A stretch of DNA of 64,000 bases, from assembly GCA_022706085.1 (NCBI GenBank), contig JAKJDF010000002.1:134372-198371 (forward strand). Direction: 5' to 3'. The notes beneath the pieces are model-generated. The model did no database searches and was not told where the DNA came from. It saw only the letters and a list, made by a program, of their open reading frames with translations. A program made the position numbers and the translations under genes. Position 1 is the stretch's first letter, and the number at the start of each line of letters is the position of its first letter. Shown here piece by piece: positions 44,901 to 53,062 of this stretch. The stretch comes from Candidatus Latescibacterota bacterium (lineage in GTDB: Bacteria; Latescibacterota; MWCZ01).

Positions 44901-45275
44901 CAGTGGTTGCAAGAAAAGGCGCTGGCGAAGGAGGTGAGTGAGGCGTGGTACCTGTACCTCAGGAACCCTGTCAAAACTGACGACACGGACTCGGTACCGA
45001 TTTTTGACACACTCGCATTTTCCGCTGAGAAGTTGCGCGACGGTCAGGAGGAGCTGGATGGGGTTCTCAGTGTGATCATCCGCTGCATGCGGGGGGGCTT
45101 CTTCCTTCCGCTTCCGCAGGATCCGCCGAACGGAGAGCACTGCACCTGCGCACATTGTGACGTCGCGGTCGCCTGTGGATCCCTCTCCGGCCTTACAAGC
45201 CGCTGGAAGAGGTACCAGAAGGACACGCGCGGTGCTTGTTTCCTTTCTCTGCGGTCCAAAGGCGGTGCCCCATGA
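41904..45275 (+). CDS. addB: AddB-type helicase-nuclease subunit with Fe-S nuclease domain
   Basis: The 1123-aa protein resembles AddB of the AddAB recombination complex. The N-terminal half is an UvrD-like inactive helicase fold without a Walker A. The C-terminal nuclease has TYAECPFRF (first cluster Cys), GIIDRVDFC and VLDYKSGRK (catalytic D and DYK), and HCTCAHCDVAVAC, giving the C-x2-C-x5-C that completes the 4Fe-4S cluster as in Bacillus AddB. AddAB processes double-strand ends for RecA loading. Its stop overlaps the addA start (ATGA). Confidence 0.92.
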   Translation: MHEIVTGPPPALFSRLAGKILEFRTHEKFARITVLTPDRQTRNVVRDALPVFVAQEAPPAGPARAGLFNVRITYLPPWAGEIARLRIEHLGLGPLPRSASLAVISEAVRRTRHQTKAFEVDGATLDPRDRPSFLRAVLREIVDLKKACVSPCDLRERSVARYCREIAAIYDASETILQSNKWVDQSEILALATERLITDPCAAGEDLYLFFGFLHLNELEKRCLGALADAASRACAYVPSVPGGVAFAVAEPTIALFETKWGITRSSIPAKSGVAREIVGDLFCSDAEEVHENPAICVASAPEPAQEIREAARWIWRVIEEDDSRFQDFQVIVPDNRHSARFAADVLRKAGIPVNVAFEEPLSDTDAGRGLMLFLEAVESGLLRTRVMDLLSACRPRGTHPPGEQARSVTSSDWDRIARLAGVSGGIRPDRSVRSEWDDRLARYECALAWRIEHQPTEGEENAVENVASLRREHEATRELRQLIHELDASREAIESASSWEGWVAAVKQGWQKTAEVRGSEEVRQIELVLDEIATYDAAGKLPPAPVRWIILAEALGHRRVSTARSDPHGVTLTNLAGACIRPCRALVMVALSDGEFPRTTARTALSVQPDDGFYHEFSGLPLDPQKAIDCAMFAMALSAASDRVRLSYSRRTDTAMGEKLPSSALMEVIRRVIPLEESSPVASLWDENALHRELSERGEWAVREPVPKPKECWLNAQELILAHAASAAGTSAGEEIAGRVGRHARDGMALLRARDSFPGPYDGWFAERAMDDVLLNHVSSLGTADNPLSARALETYAECPFRFLVMRILKTEPLPEPEIVLDFSGMDSGLVLHELLAEFFRRLIREQLFPQRPASVRNLRPLFDELAERKRRELERGGTIPPGAIWQIRWTALLESAWAAIAWSLGDARSWEPSLVEVGFGVPGGRVDEASSEDPAYLPLPDGGTLAVRGIIDRVDFCRETSCARVLDYKSGRKPRTLNGLTNSGRLVQALLYARMLNQWLQEKALAKEVSEAWYLYLRNPVKTDDTDSVPIFDTLAFSAEKLRDGQEELDGVLSVIIRCMRGGFFLPLPQDPPNGEHCTCAHCDVAVACGSLSGLTSRWKRYQKDTRGACFLSLRSKGGAP

Positions 45276-48200
45276 GCGCTCTGTTCGATCAGGATGCACG
45301 CGACCGCGCACAAAGGAGTATCAGCGAAACACTCCTTGTTGAGGCCAGCGCCGGCACGGGCAAAACCACCACCATGCTGGGAAGGCTTCTTTTCCTGTTG
45401 ACAACACCGACCCCAGAGGGGGAACCGCCGCCGCGGCTGACCGAGATTGTGGCAATCACGTTTACGGAGCGCGCGGCGCAGGAACTGAAAGACCGCCTGC
45501 GCGCGAGGTTGTTTGCAACAGTCAGCAGCGTCTCTCCCGCTCAACCGGGATTGGTTCAGCAGGCGCTGAATGATCTTGAAGAAGCACCGATAGGCACGAT
45601 CCACGGCCTCTGCGCGAGGATTCTGCGTCAATACCCCATCGAAGCGGCAGTGGATGTGGAATTCCGTGTCGCGGAAGAGCGCACGGCCGCCGAAATCTGG
45701 CGGGACGTGTGGCGGAGCTGGATCACAACCCAGTTCCACCGGTCCGATCTTCCGGAGGCAGTCCAGCGTTCCGTCGAGCTCGGGCTGACGCCGGACGACC
45801 TGCATTCCGTCGCCGAAGCAATACGCCGTTTCCGGATGCATCCAGTACCGGAGATGCTGGGCCCGGAAACTGCGGCAGCGCCGGGTGAGGACGCGATCAA
45901 TCACCTCAGAGAATTGCTCCCCGCTTCGAATCGGGACACCCGCGGGAGAACGCTCTCCGAAAAGAGGCTTGCCACAGTCGAAAGAGTGCGGGCATTCGTG
46001 GAGGCACTCTCCGCCGCCACCACGCAGGAAGATCGCGTCAATCGGCTGCTGCAGCCGCTTCCCGATAGTTCTGCAGCGGAACTGGTGCCGGTGCTCACGT
46101 ATGTCGAAGAGCTGAGGACGCGCTACACGCACAGCCTGATTGCTGGCATCGTCCGGTGGATGACTCATCCCGAAGAGGGAGTCCTTGCCGCCTACGCCCG
46201 GGCCAAGGATGACGTCGCGTGCCTCGATTTCGACGATCTGCTGATAAAGGCCCGTGATCTTGTTCGGAACCGGTCTGACGTGCGCCGCCAATTGCAGGAA
46301 CAGTTTCGCGCGATCATCGTCGATGAGTTTCAGGATACCGACCCGGTTCAGGCAGAGCTTATCATCCTCCTCTCTCAGCGGATCAGTCCCCTCGACGATG
46401 CACCGGCCCTTCCGTGGGAAAAGTCCGGGGTGTCACCGGGGAAACTCTGCGTGGTGGGTGATCCGAAACAGTCAATCTACCGCTTCCGCGGAGCCGATAT
46501 TGAGACATATTCCCGTGTCGCCGCACTCATCGGAGCTGAGAACAGGTGCCACCTCCGCACGAATTTCCGTTCGCACGGGAGCATCATACGCGCCGTAAAC
46601 GCCGTGTTCGGGCAGCCCGGCGTTTTCTCGTCACCGGATCTCCCCGACGAGGCGCGAATGTTCATTCCGGCGTACCAACCGCTGGAGCCGCCCGCGGGAA
46701 CGCAGGAGGACACGGAAGCACGTGTCCTGTGGGTAGAACCGGCCACCGGGCGATTCGACGCATTGAAAGACGCCCGCCCTGTGGAGGCGGCACTCGTTGC
46801 AAATGCGGTTCAACAGGTGGTGGCGGAAGGGTGGGAGGTGCGCGATCCCCGGACAGGGCAGTTGCGCCCCGCATGGTGGGGGGATGTCGCCCTCCTTTGC
46901 CGGCGCTGGGCGGCTGCTGAGGAGCTGGAAGACGAATTTCGCCGCCGGGGCATTCCGTACCGCATTCTGGGTGGAAAGGGCCTCTTCGAACGTGAGGAAG
47001 TGGTCCGTCTCGTCTCGCTGCTTCGTGCGCTGGAACAGCCCCACGACAGTCTCAGTGTCATTGCGGCCCTGAGATCGGCCTTTTTCGGCGTTTCGGATGC
47101 AGAGCTTGCCCTTGCGGCGATTGCGGATGCTTCGAGCTTCGACTACACGGGTGACCGGCAGGACGCGCTTCCTGAGACGATTGGGCGGGCTTTCGCTCTT
47201 CTGCGTGAGGTCCACGCCAGCCTGAACGAGCTGCGACCTTCCGAAGTAATTGAGTTTCTGTTCGAGAAGACGGGTGTTCTGGCTGCGTATGCACAGCAGC
47301 CCGACGGGGAACAATCGATCGCCAATCTCCTGAAAATCATTGACGAAGCCAGGCGCTACGAAGCGGGGAATTCCTACTCGTTCCGAGGCTTCTGTAACTG
47401 GTTAAGAACCCTGCGGCTGTTGAATGCGGAGGAAAGCGAGGCCGAACTGGACGATGAAGCGGGCGGGCGCGTGCAACTCCTCACCATCCACAAGGCGAAA
47501 GGGCTGGAGTTCCCGGTGGTGTTTGTCCTCGATCTCGGAGCGCCTTTGAACAACCCACCAAACAGTAGAAAGCTGATAATGGCAGGCGGGAACGCCAGTT
47601 CACTCCCGCGGTGTGGCCTGTCCGTGAAAAAGCTTCCGGGCGGAGCCTCTTTCCGCACGCGCGATTGGGAGGAAGTCCGGGAGGCGGATCGAGAACGGGA
47701 ATCGGCAGAGATGACCCGGCTGCTTTACGTGGCACTGACACGGGCGCGCGATTACCTGCTGCTGCCCAGAGTGTTGGTCACAAAGAACGCGACCTGGCAG
47801 AACCTCATTGAGTCTGCGTCGGATTCAAAGGAGTGGCCGGTCTGGCAGCCGCGCGATTTTGCAGCTTCACAATCGGCCACGCTCGCCGTTGAACACGCCA
47901 GGGGTATCTCGGCCTTTGAGACGGAACTGCGGAGATTTGAAGAGAAACGCAGAAACGCAACGCAGCAGGCATCGCGACCCCGAATAAGAATCATCTATCC
48001 CTCCTCCGAACATCCCGATGAGCCAGAGCGGTGGACGGATGAATCGCCGACTCTCCCGGCGCATGGCTCTCCGGAAGACGATTCGGGCCGCCGGCTGGGA
48101 ACCGTGGTTCACCGGGCCCTGCAGCAACTACACCCGGCAGACCTTTCAGACGTCGAGCGTGTGGTAAAGAGCGAAGCGGAAGAAGAGGATCTGAATGACG

Positions 48201-48568
48201 AGGAACTGGCGAGGGCGACAGCGCTTGTGCGCGGTTGTTTTTCGCTTTCTGTGATCAATCGTGCATACTCCGCACCGCAACGCTGGAAAGAAGTACCGGT
48301 AACGCTCTGCGAAGACAGGAACGGCGTAAGGAATATTATACGCGGGGTCTGCGACCTCGTATTCACACAGGGTAACGAACTTATCCTGGTGGATTACAAG
48401 ACGGACAGGGGTTCCCCGCAGGACGCAGACAACCTCAAGCTGAAGTACAAACCGCAACTGGATGAATACGTCAACGCGCTCAACGTCGCCACAGGCCTCC
48501 CAGTGGCGGAAGCGTGGCTCGCCTTTCTCGGGCTCGACGGCGGACCCATTGAATGCCGCGTCGTTTGA
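45272..48568 (+). CDS. addA: AddA-type UvrD helicase-nuclease
   Basis: The 1098-aa protein has an SF1A helicase: Walker A ASAGTGKTT near residue 28, VAITFTERAAQELKDRLR, IIVDEFQDTDPVQAEL (motif II), GDPKQSIYRFRGADIETY, VQLLTIHKAKGLEFPVVFV and LLYVALTRARDYL (motifs V and VI). At the C-terminus GTVVHRALQQLHP, RGVCDLVFTQ and LILVDYKTDRG form a PD-(D/E)XK nuclease. Together with AddB it resects and repairs broken ends. ATG 45272 overlaps the addB stop by four bases; sequence upstream in frame lies within addB. Confidence 0.95.
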   Translation: MSALFDQDARDRAQRSISETLLVEASAGTGKTTTMLGRLLFLLTTPTPEGEPPPRLTEIVAITFTERAAQELKDRLRARLFATVSSVSPAQPGLVQQALNDLEEAPIGTIHGLCARILRQYPIEAAVDVEFRVAEERTAAEIWRDVWRSWITTQFHRSDLPEAVQRSVELGLTPDDLHSVAEAIRRFRMHPVPEMLGPETAAAPGEDAINHLRELLPASNRDTRGRTLSEKRLATVERVRAFVEALSAATTQEDRVNRLLQPLPDSSAAELVPVLTYVEELRTRYTHSLIAGIVRWMTHPEEGVLAAYARAKDDVACLDFDDLLIKARDLVRNRSDVRRQLQEQFRAIIVDEFQDTDPVQAELIILLSQRISPLDDAPALPWEKSGVSPGKLCVVGDPKQSIYRFRGADIETYSRVAALIGAENRCHLRTNFRSHGSIIRAVNAVFGQPGVFSSPDLPDEARMFIPAYQPLEPPAGTQEDTEARVLWVEPATGRFDALKDARPVEAALVANAVQQVVAEGWEVRDPRTGQLRPAWWGDVALLCRRWAAAEELEDEFRRRGIPYRILGGKGLFEREEVVRLVSLLRALEQPHDSLSVIAALRSAFFGVSDAELALAAIADASSFDYTGDRQDALPETIGRAFALLREVHASLNELRPSEVIEFLFEKTGVLAAYAQQPDGEQSIANLLKIIDEARRYEAGNSYSFRGFCNWLRTLRLLNAEESEAELDDEAGGRVQLLTIHKAKGLEFPVVFVLDLGAPLNNPPNSRKLIMAGGNASSLPRCGLSVKKLPGGASFRTRDWEEVREADRERESAEMTRLLYVALTRARDYLLLPRVLVTKNATWQNLIESASDSKEWPVWQPRDFAASQSATLAVEHARGISAFETELRRFEEKRRNATQQASRPRIRIIYPSSEHPDEPERWTDESPTLPAHGSPEDDSGRRLGTVVHRALQQLHPADLSDVERVVKSEAEEEDLNDEELARATALVRGCFSLSVINRAYSAPQRWKEVPVTLCEDRNGVRNIIRGVCDLVFTQGNELILVDYKTDRGSPQDADNLKLKYKPQLDEYVNALNVATGLPVAEAWLAFLGLDGGPIECRVV

Positions 48569-48672
48569 GTCCCTTTGCGCTGCAGGTCGAGACGCGTTAT
48601 TGTCATTCTTCCGCAATGGGTCTGCGTTCGCCTTCGTGATTCACACCTCTGTGTCGGCCGCTATCTGACTTC

Positions 48673-49821
48673 ATGCGATTCGTCCTGCTCTATTTCACGC
48701 ATTTCATCTCGTTTGGCGCATTCGTCCCGTTTCTCCCTCTCTATCTGAGACGCGCCGCCGGGCTTTCACAGATAGAAATCGGGTGGGTGCTCGCGATATC
48801 AAACCTGGTAAGCCTGGTGGGCTTATTCGTCTGGGGACCCTTCGTTGACAGAACCGACAAACGGAGACGTACCCTTGTCATGGGGATGATCGCCAGCGCC
48901 GCGCTCTACCCCGCGTATATGCTGACACGGGGCCTCCCGGAGATTATCGGACTCACGATCGTTCTCGGCGTGTTCATGACGCCCGTGATCCCGCTGCTTG
49001 ATGATCTCCTGCTTACCCACATCCGGATCCACGGAGGAGAATACGGCCGTACACGCCTGTGGGGTTCCGCGGCATTTATCGTCGGAAGTACCGCAGCTGG
49101 CTGGTTGCTGGGGCACGGAGTTGCCGGAGGCCAGTTCTTTGTATTCATCTCCGCTGAAATCGCCGCGCTTGTTGTTCTTGCAACGTTTTCCAGCGAAGAA
49201 ATCAACCGCCCCGGCGCCGCCGTAAAGGACCGCCACTTCTGGCGTTCTCTGACCGGGCCTTTCATCGTGTTTCTTGTAGCCGCCTTTCTGGGGAGGATAT
49301 CCGCCATCGGCCATTACAACCTGTACAGCCTCTACCTCGACAAAATCGGCGTCAGCGATACGCTGAAAGGCATCGCGTGGTCTATCGGCGTTGTTGCCGA
49401 AATCGGCATGATGTTCTTTACCGGCAGGATTATTCGACACTTCGGCGCTCGATGGCTTTTCACGCTTGGGCTGGTGGGTTCAGCGGCCCGGTTTGCGCTT
49501 TACGCAATCTGGCCAACGCCGACCGGAGCAATCGCAGGGCAGGTGCTCCACGCGTTTACCTTCGGCGCATACCACGTCGGGGCGGTAACTCTCGTAACGG
49601 AACTGGCGCCTCCCGGTCGTTCCGCGACCGGGCAGTTTGCACTGGCTTCCCTCGCGTACGGACTTGGTTCCACGGTGGGAAGCGTGGTCAGCGGCCAGGT
49701 AGCCCAGATATGGGGATATCAGGTGATGTACGCCATGTGTGCAAGCCTCGCCGTCCTCGCCGCACTTGTCGCTCAGATCAGCGCTCCCGAAAAGGGACAC
49801 GCCGCTGTTTCTGCTGCGTAG
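48673..49821 (+). CDS. MFS transporter, HcaT (3-phenylpropionate) type
   Basis: The 382-aa protein has about twelve membrane helices. Signatures include GAFVPFLPLYL at the start, WGPFVDRTDKRRRTLVMGMI in the loop after helix 2, and TRLWGSAAFIVGSTAAGWLLG, characteristic of the MFS_1_like/HcaT subgroup, followed by APPGRSATGQFALASLAYGLGSTVG. These symport small organic substrates with protons. The substrate is unclear. It converges on the ADP-kinase gene with one base between stops. Confidence 0.85.
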   Translation: MRFVLLYFTHFISFGAFVPFLPLYLRRAAGLSQIEIGWVLAISNLVSLVGLFVWGPFVDRTDKRRRTLVMGMIASAALYPAYMLTRGLPEIIGLTIVLGVFMTPVIPLLDDLLLTHIRIHGGEYGRTRLWGSAAFIVGSTAAGWLLGHGVAGGQFFVFISAEIAALVVLATFSSEEINRPGAAVKDRHFWRSLTGPFIVFLVAAFLGRISAIGHYNLYSLYLDKIGVSDTLKGIAWSIGVVAEIGMMFFTGRIIRHFGARWLFTLGLVGSAARFALYAIWPTPTGAIAGQVLHAFTFGAYHVGAVTLVTELAPPGRSATGQFALASLAYGLGSTVGSVVSGQVAQIWGYQVMYAMCASLAVLAALVAQISAPEKGHAAVSAA

Positions 49822-49822
49822 C

Positions 49823-51262
49823 TTAGTCCCCCTCGGCAAGCCATGCGCTTGCCGAAATCGTATCGCCGAGCCCCACGGTGCGCGCGGGGCGTTCCACGAT
49901 TCTTGTCGGTACGAACACCAGATTCCGCCTTCCGCTGGTTCCTACGCCCGTCAACTCGAAATCCGGCGCTTTTGCAGACGGCGCAAGGGTCCGCATCGCG
50001 TCGAATGCCTCGGTCCGCAAAGGAAGGTCCACGAAACCGGTCACCTCGTCTGACGTGGGAGGGCGCCCCGTTCTGGCCCTCACCACTGCCGCACACGCTC
50101 CGCACACAAGACCCTGACGAATGCCTTCCGGCGACCCTGCAGCTTTTTCAGCAAGGACCATGTAGTATCCGAAGTTGTGCAGATGGATTCGCGGGACACC
50201 GGTGGTATCGGCGAGCCGGTTGAGTCCCTCAAGGATTGCTTCCGGCGCGTTTCGGTCACGAACTTCCCCCGCAAGCTCGCCGGCGCCGATCTCCTCCAGC
50301 CACGTAACCAATTCGACTTCATTCAACCCTATGCTGTCCATCTGAGGGAGGATGTGGTCGAGGACCCCTTTTCGGACGACCTTGCCGGCGATAGAAGCAA
50401 GCTCGCAGTGCATGCGCATACGGGGAGCTCGCGTTCGCACCAGACGCAGGTAATCCGCCACCGGGACGACGCACTCCCGTGCCGTGGTGCCATCGGGATA
50501 GCGGTCGCTCAGGATGTGGAACCCTGAGACGAGCAGGTGGGAAAACCGGTCCGCGTCCTTCAAAAACGTGGCTTTGAAACCGGGGGCCAGTCGAAGCTGG
50601 TTGTTTGCCGGGTTCCACGAGGGAATGAACCTGTTCGCTCTCGGGGCGGTCAGTGTCTGCCCGTCAATGCGTATCCGGTCATCCTTCTGGTACTCAAAAA
50701 TCCAGTGTATGGCAAATACATCGTCGCCCTGAGCCACGTCGCGCGGCGAACCAATTGTGCCGTCAGGCCCGATTGTCAGGAGGTTGGGAAGGGCAGGGAA
50801 GGCTTCCGCGAGGGGTTTTGTCAGCGGGTTGGCATAGACAAGCACGCGGGGCACCCCCAGCGAGGCAACCGTTACCGCCATGTTTGCGGAGGTTCCCCCG
50901 AGCGTGAGCTCGTCGTACCCGAAGTGCTCAGAGACCCATTTGAACACCTCTTCCGAGCGGATCATCCTCTGAAGCGCCCGCCCGTTCCGGAATGACTCAA
51001 GAAATGCGACGATCAGATCCGCGGGGGAGGTGATCTCGTCGGGGAGAGTGCCGATTCGTTTCCCCACTTCTTCACGAAGCCTGGGGTCCGCTGAGAGGAA
51101 CCGCTCGATCCTGCCCGGTTGGAATCGCACCATTCCGTCCAGAACGGAGTGGAACATAATTGCGATGCCTGGAAGTGTTTGCCACCTCTGTCGTCCGGGT
51201 TCGCAACTGGCCTCGTAAATTCCAGCCCAGGCGCCTTGCCAGCTGTCGTACGTGTGCTCCAT
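49823..51262 (-). CDS. ADP-dependent glucokinase/phosphofructokinase family kinase
   Basis: The protein (479 aa from ATG 51262; the frame is open to 51319) is of the ribokinase-fold ADP_PFK_GK family. It shows TLGGTSANMAVTVASLGVPRVLVYA for substrate binding, VSGFHILSDRY, MDSIGLNEVEL (family motif with Asn-Glu) and the C-terminal catalytic GLGDTISA with the GxGD base. It phosphorylates glucose or fructose-6-phosphate with ADP as donor. Most studied members are archaeal or eukaryotic, and bacterial copies are less usual. It may serve a modified glycolysis. Confidence 0.88.
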   Translation of the reverse strand: MEHTYDSWQGAWAGIYEASCEPGRQRWQTLPGIAIMFHSVLDGMVRFQPGRIERFLSADPRLREEVGKRIGTLPDEITSPADLIVAFLESFRNGRALQRMIRSEEVFKWVSEHFGYDELTLGGTSANMAVTVASLGVPRVLVYANPLTKPLAEAFPALPNLLTIGPDGTIGSPRDVAQGDDVFAIHWIFEYQKDDRIRIDGQTLTAPRANRFIPSWNPANNQLRLAPGFKATFLKDADRFSHLLVSGFHILSDRYPDGTTARECVVPVADYLRLVRTRAPRMRMHCELASIAGKVVRKGVLDHILPQMDSIGLNEVELVTWLEEIGAGELAGEVRDRNAPEAILEGLNRLADTTGVPRIHLHNFGYYMVLAEKAAGSPEGIRQGLVCGACAAVVRARTGRPPTSDEVTGFVDLPLRTEAFDAMRTLAPSAKAPDFELTGVGTSGRRNLVFVPTRIVERPARTVGLGDTISASAWLAEGD

Positions 51263-51368
51263 CGGTTCCCGTCCCGTCAGACAAACAGAAAGAGATGGCT
51301 TCCAGATTCGGGAAACCACCTCTCCCAGCAGCTCAAAGCCCAGTCAATGCGTCAATTACAAGGAAAGC

Positions 51369-51659
51369 CTACCTCGGGCGACGCAGTTCTTCCTTGAGGA
51401 TTTTGCCGGGTTTGAAGTGTGTTTTGCGCCGCGCAGGTACCTGAATGATATCGCCCGTCCGCGGATTCCGCGCCGCTGGTTTCGGGCGCGTGTTGCGCAC
51501 CTCGAAAACGCCAAATCCGCGGATTTCAATCCGGTCGCCGCGCATCAGGCTTTCGCGCATTCCTTCGAAAACGCTGTCCACCATCTTGGCCGCGAGGCTT
51601 TGTTTGCAACCGGTGTCCTTCGCCACATATTTCGCAAGATCACGTTTCGTTGTCGTCAT
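51369..51659 (-). CDS. HU/IHF-family DNA-binding protein
   Basis: The 96-aa protein matches bacterial HU. It has TKRDLAKYVAKDTGCKQSLAAKMVD for the helical dimer part, GDRIEIRGFGVFEVRNTRPKPAARNPRTGD with the beta arm and the N-P intercalating pair, and VPARRKTHFKPGKILKEEL. It bends DNA and helps compact the nucleoid. AAGGAG precedes ATG 51659. A good promoter at 51816-51844 drives it alone. Confidence 0.95.
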   Translation of the reverse strand: MTTTKRDLAKYVAKDTGCKQSLAAKMVDSVFEGMRESLMRGDRIEIRGFGVFEVRNTRPKPAARNPRTGDIIQVPARRKTHFKPGKILKEELRRPR

Positions 51660-51815
51660 ACCGGGAACTCCTTAGTTTTTCCTCGCGGCAGGGCCTGTGC
51701 GCCGGGGACGTTCACGCGACACGTTCGGAAGCTTGCTGTGGCGGCGTTTTTCCGGATCGATCCTTCCCGGCCTCACGGCTTTTGTAATGCCGATCACACC
51801 GAACAGCCTAAGATC

Positions 51816-51844
51816 AAAGTAAACACTCGTTTCCCATTAGTCAA
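51816..51844 (-). promoter_or_regulatory. Promoter of the HU gene
   Basis: On the minus strand TTGACT (51844-51839) is followed by 17 bases and TACTTT (51821-51816). It lies about 157 bases before ATG in an otherwise empty gap. Confidence 0.65.
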
Positions 51845-51937
51845 GAGTACGATCCCGGATTCTGGATCGCCGAGGCCTCCTCCGGTATGCACCACTATGA
51901 ACTGATGTCCCCGTAAGAAGCAACCGTACGCACGATT

Positions 51938-53023
51938 TCACGCGATTCGGATCGCTTCCTTCAGCTTTTCCATGTAGTAGCAGTAATTCGACCAGGAAAT
52001 GTCGGGCGGACAGGAATGGTCCACCATCGGGACGTAACCACCTGCGGCAACGAGAGGTGGAACTTTTTTCAGCTCTTCATCTATCGCTCCGGGCCCGGCC
52101 GCGAGCGCCCGTTTGTCTATTCCCCCACACAGAAGCAAATCGCGCCCGTACTGCTTCTTTATCGGCGCGGGTTCCATGTTCGCGGCGATCTCACAGGGCC
52201 AGAGGCCGTTGACTCCCGCTTTCAGCCACAACGGAATCAGCGCGTGCACGTCGCCGTCGGAATCCACGAAGATAAGGTCCACCCCGCGCGACCGGAGGTA
52301 ATCGGTGACCCTGCGGTACCGCGGGACCATGAACCGATCGAATAACTCGGGGCTGAGGAGAGGCCCGGTCTTCATGCCCATGTCTTCCCAGAATGCCCAG
52401 TAATCAACGTCCGTATCATTCAGAATCTGCTCTGTGATCAACAGGATGTTGTCACAGAGGTCGTCCATCATTTCCTCGATCAGGGCGGGATCGTCGTAAA
52501 AAGCGTACGACAGGTTTTCCAGCCCCATGAGATTCCGCAGCGGGCCAAAGAAGCCCGACCAGCGGTCACCGAAGAGGCAAAGGGGATCGGTTCGTTCCTT
52601 CCACTCAGCGCACCGTCGGTTCCAATCAGCCGGAAATCTGTCCCTGGGATTCTGACAGAGCCGCGGTTTGATGATCGTCCGGTAGTCATTCCGCGTCTTC
52701 ACGGGGAATTCCAGGAAATGGGGCATACTGCGGTCGCCATCGGTTTTGTAAACCCGCATGATGATTCCTTCGTGGTTCCTCACCACCTGCGTTGCACCCT
52801 CTTCCTTGAGGACCTCATACGGGAAATGCGGCCATGGGCCGTAGTACACCGGAACGCCTTTCGTCTCCTCCGCACCAAAGTACGCGGATTGGCTGACGCC
52901 TTCGGGCATACCCTCGGAAATCCATCGGCGCATTGTCTCTGACCATCCACCAGTACCCCAGTATGGTGCGCGGTCTACCGGCTGGTACCGAAAAATCCTG
53001 TTGAAACGCTCTCGATGCGTCAT
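51938..53023 (-). CDS. UroD-superfamily protein, second gene of a pair (VDSDGD type)
   Basis: The 361-aa protein opens MTHRERFNRIFRYQPVDRAPYW, the superfamily N-terminal motif, and shows YWAFWEDMGMKTGPLLSP, VDLIFVDSDGDVHALIP and LLLCGGIDKRAL, with VPMVDHSCPPDISW near the C-terminus. The usual zinc-binding His-x-Cys is replaced by DSDGD, close to the HSDG form seen at 23432. ATG 53023 follows GGAAAGG. It lies 39 bases downstream of its partner, as one transcript. Confidence 0.85.
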   Translation of the reverse strand: MTHRERFNRIFRYQPVDRAPYWGTGGWSETMRRWISEGMPEGVSQSAYFGAEETKGVPVYYGPWPHFPYEVLKEEGATQVVRNHEGIIMRVYKTDGDRSMPHFLEFPVKTRNDYRTIIKPRLCQNPRDRFPADWNRRCAEWKERTDPLCLFGDRWSGFFGPLRNLMGLENLSYAFYDDPALIEEMMDDLCDNILLITEQILNDTDVDYWAFWEDMGMKTGPLLSPELFDRFMVPRYRRVTDYLRSRGVDLIFVDSDGDVHALIPLWLKAGVNGLWPCEIAANMEPAPIKKQYGRDLLLCGGIDKRALAAGPGAIDEELKKVPPLVAAGGYVPMVDHSCPPDISWSNYCYYMEKLKEAIRIA

Positions 53024-53062
53024 CCTGGTTACCTTTCCGATCATATTCACAGGGAAACTGCC

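Noticed and set aside
45044-46291. 415-codon minus-strand frame over the addB/addA junction
   Set aside because: It covers the Walker A region of addA antisense and has no domain signature.
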